Shown: piece by piece, positions 23,267 to 31,896 of the stretch | Layout of the letters: each line of letters starts with the position of its first letter | Position numbering within the stretch: the stretch's first letter is position 1 | Source of the DNA: Tissierellia bacterium KA00581 | GTDB taxonomy: Bacteria; Bacillota; Clostridia; Tissierellales; Peptoniphilaceae | Direction: 5' to 3' | Length of the DNA stretch: 37,143 bases | NCBI GenBank assembly: GCA_001552895.1 | Contig: KQ959612.1 | Location: 1 to 37,143, forward strand | The notes under the pieces: generated by a model | The model's database searches: none | The model's input: the letters and a program-made list of their open reading frames with translations, nothing else | What the model was told of the DNA's origin: nothing | Position numbers and translations under genes: made by a program

Positions 23267-24553
23267 TTACTCCTTAATCTTTATTTTTATAGGATTTATT
23301 ATTTCCATAAGCATATCATTATTATTTTCATCTAATACTACAAGCTTTTCTTTTATTAAATTTATTATTTCATCTAATTTTTCTTTACTTTCACTAGCAC
23401 ATAGAATATACGCTAAAACTTCTTCTGTTGTACCTTTAGTGTTTATTTCATCTCCTACTTCATAAAATAAATTAAATTTTAAAATTTCATTATTTTTCTT
23501 AATTTCATCAATTCCGCCTATATATGAAATTTTTCCATTTTTTAATGAAATTGTAACAATCATACCAAAACCATTAAAATATGGATTACTATTTTTAAGA
23601 AGATCAATATCCATTTTTCCTGTTAGTGAATACTTAATAAGCTGATGCATCTGATTATATTTACAAAAATGTTCAACTATAGCATAAGTATATCCACCAT
23701 TTAATCTATATCCCATTTCATGAATGTAAAATTTTCCATTATCATAAAATCCTTGAAAAAAAATAAATCCATTTTTCATATCATTATCTAAAATAAAATT
23801 TTTAACATTAGCATCCATATGTTCTATCCACTTACCTAAATGTACAGAAGGATATAACATTCCAAGCCCTGATGGTGCTATATTTGGATCTGTAACTTTT
23901 ACATATCTATCTCCCATCGCAGTTAAATAAGCAACCGAATTATATACCATATAATAAACACTAAATTCATTATCAGCTTGCATAAGTTTTTCTATCAAAA
24001 CTTTACCTCTTTTAGAATAAGTGAATGATTTTTCGATATAATATTTTAAATCTTCCTTTTTAAAACATTTATAAACTCCTTTTGACCCACTATAATCAGC
24101 AGGTTTTACAACAACAGGCATTTGTATATTCTCAATCTTTTCTAAATAATTTTCTTTATCTACACAAATCCAAGGTACTATAGGAAGATTAGATTTTATA
24201 GCTGCTTTTTTAAATAATTCTTTATCTATAGAAACATTAATATTTTTTTCATTTCCACAAAAATAATTATTTGTTCTTTGACAAATTTTTTGAAGCTGTA
24301 CTAATAACATATCATTATAGCCTGTAAAAATACCATCAATTTTTTCATCTTTACATAATTTTTCTAATGCATCCATATTTGTAACACTAACTAAGAAACT
24401 TTTATCTGCAATTTTTTTTGCTGGAGAATCTTTATAATAATCTACAACATAAGTTTTTATTTTTAGACTTTTAGCCTCTTTTATAATTTCTTCTTGATAT
24501 CTAGTTGCACCTAATATTAACAACTTTTTATCTTTTAAATTACTATAATTCAT
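23267..24553 (-). CDS. ATP-grasp ligase (carbamoyl-phosphate-synthase-like)
   Basis: This ATP-grasp amide/peptide-type ligase has about 428 residues. It shows the N-terminal pre-ATP-grasp Rossmann part (LLILGATRYQEEIIKEAK), the ATP-binding strand MPVVVKPADYSGSKGVYK, the VLIEKLMQADNEFSV segment and the catalytic region FYIHEMGYRLNGGYTYAIVEH, where Glu and Asn bind metal. Relatives join an amino acid or carboxylate to an amine via acyl phosphate. I start at ATG 24553, nine bases after GGAG; an in-frame ATG 15 bases upstream has no site. Its start lies two bases from the stop of the sugar transferase gene, so translation is coupled. The partner substrate could be the 4-amino sugar predicted from this operon. 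Confidence 0.82.
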   Translation of the reverse strand: MNYSNLKDKKLLILGATRYQEEIIKEAKSLKIKTYVVDYYKDSPAKKIADKSFLVSVTNMDALEKLCKDEKIDGIFTGYNDMLLVQLQKICQRTNNYFCGNEKNINVSIDKELFKKAAIKSNLPIVPWICVDKENYLEKIENIQMPVVVKPADYSGSKGVYKCFKKEDLKYYIEKSFTYSKRGKVLIEKLMQADNEFSVYYMVYNSVAYLTAMGDRYVKVTDPNIAPSGLGMLYPSVHLGKWIEHMDANVKNFILDNDMKNGFIFFQGFYDNGKFYIHEMGYRLNGGYTYAIVEHFCKYNQMHQLIKYSLTGKMDIDLLKNSNPYFNGFGMIVTISLKNGKISYIGGIDEIKKNNEILKFNLFYEVGDEINTKGTTEEVLAYILCASESKEKLDEIINLIKEKLVVLDENNNDMLMEIINPIKIKIKE

Positions 24554-24554
24554 A

Positions 24555-25394
24555 CTATATTTCTCCATTGTTTCTTATATTTTCTATTGCTTTTTCTACA
24601 TAATGTTTTGGAACTTTCAAAGAATTTATACTACTTCCATCTTTATTGTATCCAACAAAACATCCTCTATTAGCACATCCTCTCATTTTACTAGTTTTTT
24701 TGTTAAAAACCATAAAAAAAAGTGCTAAACACATCTTTAAATCAAGAATAAAACTTACATTTTCAACATAGTAAATATCATTTTCAAATTGAGCTGCCCA
24801 AGTATTTCCATACTCACTGTGATATATTCTTGGACATTCTAATCCTGGCTTAACATATGTTCTTTTCTTATGCCTTTCACTATAACGATCATTGTATTGA
24901 ACAGCCAAAGGTCTTGGACCGATTAAAGACATATCTCCTTTAAAAATACTCCAAAAATTAAGTAATTCATCAAAAGAAGTTTTTCTTACAAATTTTCCTA
25001 TTTTTGTTACTCTTTGTTCAGCTGGTAAAAGCAATCCAAATTGATTTTTTTCATTAGTCATATTACGAAACTTGATTAAATCAAATAATTTTCCATCTTT
25101 TCCAATCCTTTTTTGCTTAAAAATTATAGGAAATCCCACATCAAAATATGTTATTATCATCAAAATAAAATTTATAGGTAAAGTAATTATAAGAATAATA
25201 CCAGAAATTATTATATCAAATATACGTTTTATATATTTTACATAAAAAGTCTGTCTATATCTTACTGGTTTATCATTTTTATTTACAATATCAAGTGTAT
25301 CATCAGAAATAACTTTAGCAACATTATCAAACAATAATTGATATGATATTTTTTTTATATCTATTAAATTAATATATTCTTCTTTTTCTTTCAT
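24555..25394 (-). CDS. Initiating polyprenyl-phosphate sugar-1-P transferase
   Basis: This bacterial sugar transferase (PglC/WcaJ core) has 279 residues and puts the first sugar phosphate on undecaprenyl phosphate. It has one membrane-inserted segment (about 70-95) followed by the catalytic motifs KQKRIGKDGKLFDLIKFRNM, RKTSFDELLNFWSIFKGDMSLIGPRPL and the C-terminal YVENVSFILDLKMCL. It lacks the extra helices of WbaP and is of PglC type, with an extended N-terminus of about 55 residues. This is the only recognisable sugar-transferring enzyme of the operon. Its sugar substrate is probably the dTDP- or UDP-amino sugar made locally or in central metabolism. Confidence 0.9.
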   Translation of the reverse strand: MKEKEEYINLIDIKKISYQLLFDNVAKVISDDTLDIVNKNDKPVRYRQTFYVKYIKRIFDIIISGIILIITLPINFILMIITYFDVGFPIIFKQKRIGKDGKLFDLIKFRNMTNEKNQFGLLLPAEQRVTKIGKFVRKTSFDELLNFWSIFKGDMSLIGPRPLAVQYNDRYSERHKKRTYVKPGLECPRIYHSEYGNTWAAQFENDIYYVENVSFILDLKMCLALFFMVFNKKTSKMRGCANRGCFVGYNKDGSSINSLKVPKHYVEKAIENIRNNGEI

Positions 25395-25407
25395 AAAAAC
25401 TCCTAAA

Positions 25408-26604
25408 TCACTTTACTAAAACTTTTATAAGTTCTTGTGATTTTTCAATAATTGTTTCTAATTTTTCTTTTGTTTTGCAATTTACTATTACCGTACCAAT
25501 TGTTTCATTTGCACCAGTAAAAGATTTTACAATATCTCCTTTCGATATCCACAAATCAACTTCTACAATATACTTTTCTATACTTTTATCAATAATTAAT
25601 TTATCAAAAATACCATTATTATTGCTATGTAAGATTAATTCTGCCCAAAATCCATCATATTGTGGTCTAGTTAATTTGTCAATTTTCATTCCTAAAGAAG
25701 CTTTAATTGAAGCTGTTATAAGATCTTGTTTTGTTGCTAATTTAAGAATTTCAGATAATCTATTTCCTCCAGCTCTAGGTGTACATTCCATAATATATGC
25801 TTTTTTATTTTTACCAATACAAGTTTCAATATTATAAATAGAAGATTTCATATTCAAAAGTTTTATCAATCTTTGAATTTCAGATTCTAATTCTTTTTGT
25901 TTTTCAATGCACATACTACAAGGCCAAACATAAGCACTAGGAGTATATGGATTATCTGCATTTTTATCAAATAATTGATCACTAAATGAACAAAAAGTTA
26001 ATTTTCCATCAACAGAAAAGCTATCTGTATCACTTGAAAATCCAATTTTTTCTATAAATTCTTCAACTATAACCTCTTTTGAAATAGAATATTTTAATGC
26101 GTACTCAAAGGCGTATTTAAAATTTTCTAAATCATCTACCCTTTTAACTCCCTTACTTCCAGCTGAATCAACAGGTTTTACAATTATAGGAAATTCAAAT
26201 TTTTCTATATCTTTAACAGCAATAGTATAATTTTTATATGTTTTTGATTTTGGAACATTAAAGTTATTCTTTTCTAAAAATTTTCTAAATTTTCCCTTAT
26301 TTTGTAATATTTCAATTGATTTATAAGGGTTTGTATAAAGTCCAAGTTTAGTTGCAACATAACTTGCAACAACTACTCCTGGATCTGTTGCAAAAGACAT
26401 TATCCCATCAATTTTAAGTTCTTTAGCTAAACTCAAAACAGCTTCTTTATCTACAATACTAACATTGTGATACTCATTTGAATATTTATGTGCAATATTA
26501 TTAGGTAAATAATCACAAGTTATTACATAAATACCTAAATTTTGTGCTATTTTTATTGCCGGAATCAAATAGCTAGATCCTCCTAAAAGTAATAATTTTT
26601 TCAT
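25408..26604 (-). CDS. ATP-grasp ligase, second copy
   Basis: This 398-residue ATP-grasp protein begins with LLLLGGSSYLIPAIKIAQNLG (pre-ATP-grasp Rossmann). It carries FPIIVKPVDSAGSKGVKRV as ATP-binding strand and loop and ends its active site with YNIETCIGKNKKAYIMECTPRAGGNRL, giving the metal-binding Glu and Asn. It is related to but clearly distinct from the neighbouring ATP-grasp ligase at 23267, so the two likely join different substrates. I start at ATG 26604 behind GGGAG; a frame running ten codons further has no site. It ends in a normal TGA. Peptide or amide formation is inferred from the fold. Confidence 0.82.
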   Translation of the reverse strand: MKKLLLLGGSSYLIPAIKIAQNLGIYVITCDYLPNNIAHKYSNEYHNVSIVDKEAVLSLAKELKIDGIMSFATDPGVVVASYVATKLGLYTNPYKSIEILQNKGKFRKFLEKNNFNVPKSKTYKNYTIAVKDIEKFEFPIIVKPVDSAGSKGVKRVDDLENFKYAFEYALKYSISKEVIVEEFIEKIGFSSDTDSFSVDGKLTFCSFSDQLFDKNADNPYTPSAYVWPCSMCIEKQKELESEIQRLIKLLNMKSSIYNIETCIGKNKKAYIMECTPRAGGNRLSEILKLATKQDLITASIKASLGMKIDKLTRPQYDGFWAELILHSNNNGIFDKLIIDKSIEKYIVEVDLWISKGDIVKSFTGANETIGTVIVNCKTKEKLETIIEKSQELIKVLVK

Positions 26605-26626
26605 AAAAACTCCCAAAACAAATATA

Positions 26627-27760
26627 TTATCCAAAAATTTTCAATTTATATGCTTTATTCATAAGATTATTTACAATCCAAGCAAAAATTATTGATAATA
26701 TTAAAGTAATTATAAATCTAGTCCCTGAATAGTAAATTAAAGTTTCTTTTAATGATTTACTCACTAGTCCAACTGTTATAGGTAATCCTTCATAGACAAA
26801 TGCATGAGTCATATATAATTCAAATGAAATATCTCCTAGAAATTGGAACGGTTTTTTCTTTAAAATTCTAGATATAATTGCTTTATCATTTCTAAAAGCT
26901 ATCATTAAAAAACCAAAAGGTATTATCCATATCCAACAACTAAATATATTTAATCTATTAAAACTATTAAATGAATATATAATAAAAAATAAAAATAGCG
27001 AAAAAATTTCAACAATATTAATTTTAAAATAACTAACTATTTTTTGAATTTTAGGCATATATTCACACAATAAAATTCCTGCTAAACATTCTCCAAATAT
27101 TCTAAAGTACGGATTAACATAACATAAATATAATGATTTTATATTTGTTATCTGCAAAATAATACATATTAAAAGTTCAACTATATAGGCTAAAATACAA
27201 ATTATAAAAGATTTTTTTAACCATATTTTACGAATATTAATATTTTCACTATTTATTTTTTTTAAAAAAATATATCCAAATATATAAAATAAAAATAATA
27301 CAGATATATACCAAGAAGGAGCATGAAATGAATAAAATGTAATTTCATAAGGTACAAATGCTTTAAGTAAAAATATATTCATAACTATATTAAAAAACCA
27401 CATAGAGCTTCCTGTAACAACATTTTTATTAATTTGAGGATTTTTAGAAAATACAATACTTATTACTAAAGCTAATATAAAAACTACACAAGTTAAAGGA
27501 TAAATTCTTCTAAGTTTTGAAAAAATGTACTCTTTAAAATTTTTATTTTTCCAAGTATATGCAAGAAGAAAACCAGAAATTAAAAAAAATAAAGTTGTAA
27601 ATACTGAACCAAATTGCATAATATATTTCCACACATTGTAACAAAAATTGCTTTTTGATTTTGACAAGTAAGACATATGTGAAAAAAGAATAAATAAAGA
27701 CCCTATACCTTTAAAAGCATTATAAGAATATATTTTTTTATTGTTACTTGTTTTAATCAT
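26627..27760 (-). CDS. Membrane O-acyltransferase (acyltransferase_3 family)
   Basis: This protein of 377 residues has about ten transmembrane helices and the OafA/acyltransferase_3 pattern. It opens with YNAFKGIGSLFILFSHMSYL, where the His of the first helix is catalytic, then has TTLFFLISGFLLAYTWKNKNF and LRRIYPLTCVVF. It ends with LGDISFELYMTHAFVYEG. Such enzymes acetylate or otherwise acylate sugars of capsules and wall polymers. Its start overlaps the aminotransferase gene by eight bases. The acyl donor and acceptor are unknown. Confidence 0.85.
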   Translation of the reverse strand: MIKTSNNKKIYSYNAFKGIGSLFILFSHMSYLSKSKSNFCYNVWKYIMQFGSVFTTLFFLISGFLLAYTWKNKNFKEYIFSKLRRIYPLTCVVFILALVISIVFSKNPQINKNVVTGSSMWFFNIVMNIFLLKAFVPYEITFYSFHAPSWYISVLFLFYIFGYIFLKKINSENINIRKIWLKKSFIICILAYIVELLICIILQITNIKSLYLCYVNPYFRIFGECLAGILLCEYMPKIQKIVSYFKINIVEIFSLFLFFIIYSFNSFNRLNIFSCWIWIIPFGFLMIAFRNDKAIISRILKKKPFQFLGDISFELYMTHAFVYEGLPITVGLVSKSLKETLIYYSGTRFIITLILSIIFAWIVNNLMNKAYKLKIFG

Positions 27761-28859
27761 TTAATATTCCATCACAAACTCTATCTACATCATCTATTGT
27801 CATATCTGCATACATAGGTAAAGTAAGTACTGTATTTGAAATACGACTTGAAACAGGTAAATCAACTGATCCATATTGCTTTTTATAACATTCAAACTTA
27901 TTTGTTATAGGAAAAAAGTATTTTCTTGCATAAATATTGTCTTTTTCTAATTTCTCTTTAACTTCATCTCTGTTCAATTTATATCCATCAAAAATTACTG
28001 GAAGATAAGCATAATTCCATTTCAAATATTTATCTGGTTTAGCAATTTTTATTCCATTTATTCCATCTAATCTTTTACAATAATGTTCATAAATAAGTTT
28101 ACGTTTTTCAATTTCTTTATCTATATGTCTAAGATTACAAATTCCCATAGCTGCTTCAAATTCATTCATACGTGCATTTGTTCCTATATAAAATGCTTGT
28201 TCATGTCCTCTAAATCCAAAATTTACAATTTCTCTTATTGGAAGAAATTTTTCGTTATCTTTAGTTTTGTATGAAATTATTCCACCTTCAATTGTATGAA
28301 ATACTTTTGTTGCATGTGTACTAAACATAGAAATATCTCCAAAATTTCCAACGCCTACTCCTTTATAAGTAACTCCAAAAGCATGAGCTGCATCATATAT
28401 TACATATAAATTATATTTTTTAGCAATTTTTTCAATTTTTTCCACATCACAGACAAATCCATAAACATGAGTTGCAACAATTGCTACAGTTTTATCAGTT
28501 ATTTTTTTTTCAATTAAATCAGGATTGATAGTATAATCATCTTCTTTAATATCTACAAAAACAGGTTCTAAACCATTTCTAACTATCGCATTTGTTGTTG
28601 AAATATGTGTATATGCAGTAGTTATAACTTCTCCTTTTAACTTAAGACCGTCAATAGCAACTTCCAAAGCTAAATGTCCATTTGCAAAACAATATACTTG
28701 TTCTACTTGCAAATATTTTTTTAGTTCTTCTTCAAATTCTATAGACTTATTTCCTCTGTTTGATAGCCATCTACTTTCCCATAATGATTTTATTTCTTTA
28801 CAATATTCTTCAAATGTTGGCATTGAAGATTTTGTTACATTAATTCGTTTATCTTCCAT
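27753..28859 (-). CDS. DegT/VioA-like dTDP-4-keto-6-deoxyhexose aminotransferase
   Basis: This is a 368-residue PLP aminotransferase of the DegT/DnrJ/EryC1 family. Cofactor residues visible are Asp156 in YVIYDAAHAFG and the Schiff-base Lys185 in MFSTHATKVFHTIEGG; the HATKVF context is typical of VioA-type 4-aminotransferases acting on dTDP-4-keto-6-deoxyglucose. With rmlA, rmlB and rmlC in the operon and no rmlD, the expected product is a dTDP-4-amino-4,6-dideoxyhexose; whether it acts before or after RmlC cannot be decided. The 4-amino group would be a natural acceptor for the nearby ATP-grasp ligases (inference). Confidence 0.85.
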   Translation of the reverse strand: MEDKRINVTKSSMPTFEEYCKEIKSLWESRWLSNRGNKSIEFEEELKKYLQVEQVYCFANGHLALEVAIDGLKLKGEVITTAYTHISTTNAIVRNGLEPVFVDIKEDDYTINPDLIEKKITDKTVAIVATHVYGFVCDVEKIEKIAKKYNLYVIYDAAHAFGVTYKGVGVGNFGDISMFSTHATKVFHTIEGGIISYKTKDNEKFLPIREIVNFGFRGHEQAFYIGTNARMNEFEAAMGICNLRHIDKEIEKRKLIYEHYCKRLDGINGIKIAKPDKYLKWNYAYLPVIFDGYKLNRDEVKEKLEKDNIYARKYFFPITNKFECYKKQYGSVDLPVSSRISNTVLTLPMYADMTIDDVDRVCDGILND

Positions 28860-28894
28860 AAATTCTCCTAAAACAATAACTATAAATTTAGAAA

Positions 28895-29488
28895 TTAAAT
28901 TTCACTAAATTTTTTCCATTTTTTATCTTTCTCGCTCAGTAATATATTCGTCCCATCTAATAATTTATATCTTTCTTCTTTGGAAATATTATCAAATGTT
29001 TTTACAACTTTTGGCCATTTAATTCCAATACTTTCATCATTCCAAAGTATTCCATCTTCATCTCCGGGATGATAAAAATCCGTACACTTATAACAAAAAA
29101 CTGCAGTATCAGACAAAACTAAAAGTCCATGTGCAAATCCTTCAGGAACAAAAAATTGTTTCTTGTTTTCTTCTGAAAGTTCAACTCCGAACCATTTTCC
29201 ATAAGTTTTACTATTTTTTCTTAAATCAACTGCAACATCAAAAACTTTCCCAACTAATACTCTTGCAAGTTTCGCTTGTGGATATTTTCTTTGAAAATGC
29301 AATCCTCTAAGTACACCTTTTATAGACATACTTTGATTTTCTTGAACAAATTTACAATCTATACCATATTCTTTTAAATCTTTTTGATTATAAACTTCCA
29401 TAAAATTTCCACGTTCATCGCCTATAACCTTAGGTTCAATAATATAAAGACCATCTATTTCACATTTTGTAATTTTAATATCTCCCAT
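28895..29488 (-). CDS. rmlC: dTDP-4-dehydrorhamnose 3,5-epimerase
   Basis: This cupin-fold epimerase has 197 residues, the usual size. It has GVLRGLHFQ with catalytic His64, VFDVAVDLRKNSKTYGKW, FFVPEGFAHGLLVLSD and CTDFYHPGDEDGILWND with the acid Tyr139. Both catalytic residues are present, so epimerisation at C3 and C5, not C3 alone, is expected. Its ATG shares a base with the rmlB stop (TAATG). No RmlD reductase follows, so plain dTDP-rhamnose may not be the product unless rmlD lies elsewhere. Confidence 0.93.
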   Translation of the reverse strand: MGDIKITKCEIDGLYIIEPKVIGDERGNFMEVYNQKDLKEYGIDCKFVQENQSMSIKGVLRGLHFQRKYPQAKLARVLVGKVFDVAVDLRKNSKTYGKWFGVELSEENKKQFFVPEGFAHGLLVLSDTAVFCYKCTDFYHPGDEDGILWNDESIGIKWPKVVKTFDNISKEERYKLLDGTNILLSEKDKKWKKFSEI

Positions 29489-30507
29489 TATCTATCCTCA
29501 TACATTTTTTTATAATAATTTTGATATTCTCCAGATATAATATCTTTCCACCACTTTTCATTTTCTAAATACCAATTAATAGTCTTTAAAATTCCATCTT
29601 TAAACATAGTTTCTGGACGCCAGCCTAATTCGTTATAAATTTTAGTAGGGTCTATAGCATATCTCATATCATGACCTTTTCTGTCTTTAACATATTTAAT
29701 TAAATTTTCTGGTTTATTTAACTGTTTACATATAAGTTTTACAATATCAATATTTTTCATTTCATTATGACCACCGATATTATAAACTTCTCCAACTTTT
29801 CCTTTATGAATAATCAAATCTATCGCTTTACAATGATCTTCAACATAAAGCCAATCTCTAACATTAAGTCCGCTTCCATAAACAGGTAAATCTTTATTAG
29901 CTAAAGCATTTGCAATAATAAGTGGAATAAGTTTTTCTGGAAATTGATATGGACCATAATTATTACTACATCTACTTATACTAACAGGTAATTCATATGT
30001 TCTATAATATGATAAAACTAATAAATCTGCTGCAGCTTTCGATGAACTATATGGAGAACTTGTATTAATAGCAGTTTCTTCTGTAAACAACAAATCAGGT
30101 CTATCCAAAGGTAAATCTCCATAAACTTCATCTGTTGAAACTTGATGAAATCTTTTAATTCCATATTTTCTACAAGCGTCCATCAAAACTGATGTTCCTA
30201 AAATATTTGTAGTTAAAAATTCTTCTGGACTTTCGATTGAACGATCAACATGACTTTCTGCAGCAAAATTTACAACTATATCTGGTTTATGTTCTTGAAA
30301 AATTTTATAAATTTCTTCTCTATTACAAATATCTTCTTTTATAAAAATAAAATTAGGATTATTTTCAACAATTTTTAGTGTTTTTAAATTTCCTGCATAA
30401 GTAAGTTTATCAATACAAATAACTTTGTAATCTTTATATTTATTCATAATATAAAAAATAAAATTAGAACCTATAAATCCAGCTCCACCTGTTACAACAA
30501 TTTTCAT
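29488..30507 (-). CDS. rmlB: dTDP-glucose 4,6-dehydratase
   Basis: This short-chain dehydrogenase-type enzyme converts dTDP-glucose to dTDP-4-keto-6-deoxyglucose. The 339-residue protein has NAD-binding GGAGFIGS (7-14), the active-site triad TDE at 125-127 specific for 4,6-dehydratases, and Tyr153/Lys157 in SPYSSSKAAAD. The NYGPYQFPEKLIP motif and the NVRDWLYVEDHC segment are also typical. It is the first of the sugar-nucleotide genes after the regulatory trio and is coupled to rmlC. Confidence 0.96.
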   Translation of the reverse strand: MKIVVTGGAGFIGSNFIFYIMNKYKDYKVICIDKLTYAGNLKTLKIVENNPNFIFIKEDICNREEIYKIFQEHKPDIVVNFAAESHVDRSIESPEEFLTTNILGTSVLMDACRKYGIKRFHQVSTDEVYGDLPLDRPDLLFTEETAINTSSPYSSSKAAADLLVLSYYRTYELPVSISRCSNNYGPYQFPEKLIPLIIANALANKDLPVYGSGLNVRDWLYVEDHCKAIDLIIHKGKVGEVYNIGGHNEMKNIDIVKLICKQLNKPENLIKYVKDRKGHDMRYAIDPTKIYNELGWRPETMFKDGILKTINWYLENEKWWKDIISGEYQNYYKKMYEDR

Positions 30508-30519
30508 AAAAAATCTCCT

Positions 30520-31191
30520 TTATTTTTTAAAATCCACGTAATGTCCATAAGATTCGTAATTTACAACACTCATATCAACATCATTTAAAATAACTCCTAA
30601 AAAGTTGTTATTTACTCTTTTAAGTCTAGATAAATTATCTATTAAAACTTTTCTTTTTACATAATTTGATTTTACAATCATCATACTTGCATCACAATAT
30701 TTTGAAATAACAAAAGAATCTAAGCTATTAGAAATTGGTGATGATAAAAAAAATATATAATCAAAATATTCTTTTAATATAATTACTAAATCTTTAAACT
30801 TTTTTGTTTCCAACAATTTAATAATATCTTTAGTATTAGAGCCTGCGTACATAAAACTTAATCCATTAATTTTACTAGAAAATAATATATCCTTAACATT
30901 TATATTTGAAGTTAAATAATCTATAAATCCTATATTTTCTTGTGAATTTTTAATTAGTTTATATAATTTGTTTTTTCTAAAATCAGTATCTATAATTAAA
31001 ACTTTATTTCCTAATCTAGTTAAAAATTTAGAAACATTTATTATTACAGAAATCTCTCCTTCTTTTTCTTTACAAGTCGTTACTAATATGGATGAATTAT
31101 TATTTAATTTTTGTTTTAAATTTATGATTATCTCATTGTAAAATTCATTGTCATATGAATCTAATATTTTTTTATTTTTTAAAAATTCCAT
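30520..31191 (-). CDS. CpsD-like BY-kinase with degenerate Walker motifs
   Basis: This 223-residue protein is recognisable as a bacterial tyrosine (BY) kinase by order, length and the Walker A' motif VLIIDTDFRKNK (Asp68, Asp70). It follows the CpsC-like membrane adaptor. The P-loop, normally GEGKST, reads KEGEIS here, with the essential Lys replaced by Glu46 and the next Ser by Ile. Walker B, normally IIDTPP, reads FFLSSP, with the Asp replaced by Leu149. Three tyrosines remain at the C-terminus (212, 215, 218). It should therefore not bind or hydrolyse ATP normally, yet the frame is intact. It may be a pseudokinase that controls the CpsC-like protein or is phosphorylated by another kinase. 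Confidence 0.78.
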   Translation of the reverse strand: MEFLKNKKILDSYDNEFYNEIIINLKQKLNNNSSILVTTCKEKEGEISVIINVSKFLTRLGNKVLIIDTDFRKNKLYKLIKNSQENIGFIDYLTSNINVKDILFSSKINGLSFMYAGSNTKDIIKLLETKKFKDLVIILKEYFDYIFFLSSPISNSLDSFVISKYCDASMMIVKSNYVKRKVLIDNLSRLKRVNNNFLGVILNDVDMSVVNYESYGHYVDFKK

Positions 31192-31230
31192 ATTATATCC
31201 TACCTTTTAATTGGTTTTTTCAAAATATTT

Positions 31231-31884
31231 TTATTTTTTTGGAATTATTCCAATCAAATCTATACCTAAATCATATTTTATATCATTTGGAGTAACTACT
31301 TTATCATTTAAAATTTCTTTTAGAAAAAAATAAATAACTTCTATAGCTAAAATGGCTAAAAAACACATTATGGCAACCTTAAATTTATAAAGTAATGGTG
31401 AAGAATTACTTTCTTCTTTTGCATTTTCTAATATATCAACTTTAGAAACTGACAATTTTTGCTTTACTTTATCTATAAATTCATCTCTAAGTGCAACAAC
31501 TACCTCATATGCTAATTTAGAATCTTTATTTTTGTATTTTATACTTATAGATTTATCATTTTCATTAAGAGTTGCGACTAAATCTTTTGATATATTTGAT
31601 GATGTAATATTTAATTTTTTATTTTTTATAACATTATTTATAAAATCTTTACTTTTTAATTCACTTAAAATTTGATTGTTAAATTGGTATTTTTCCTTAT
31701 AACTTGATAAATATATCTTAGTAGAAGATTCATATTTATAAGGTAAAAACATAGCCATATATAGTGCTAAAAATAGTGAAATAACAAATGAAGAAACTAT
31801 AATTTTTAATCGGTTCTTCCATATAATTTTAATTACTCTAATCAAATCTAAAGTAAAATAATCCATATTAGTATATTCTTGCAT
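31231..31884 (-). CDS. Wzz/CpsC-type chain-length and kinase-adaptor protein
   Basis: This is a 217-residue protein with two transmembrane helices (about 30-50 and 172-192) around an extracytoplasmic domain, the layout of CpsC/CapA polysaccharide co-polymerases. The Wzz start (YFTLDLIRVIKIIWKNRLKI) and PYKYESSTKIYLSS after helix 1 are typical. The cytoplasmic tail ends VVTPNDIKYDLGIDLIGIIPKK, the part that normally activates a CpsD kinase. The dedicated kinase next to it is degenerate. Confidence 0.85.
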   Translation of the reverse strand: MQEYTNMDYFTLDLIRVIKIIWKNRLKIIVSSFVISLFLALYMAMFLPYKYESSTKIYLSSYKEKYQFNNQILSELKSKDFINNVIKNKKLNITSSNISKDLVATLNENDKSISIKYKNKDSKLAYEVVVALRDEFIDKVKQKLSVSKVDILENAKEESNSSPLLYKFKVAIMCFLAILAIEVIYFFLKEILNDKVVTPNDIKYDLGIDLIGIIPKK

Positions 31885-31896
31885 AATTTTTCCTAT

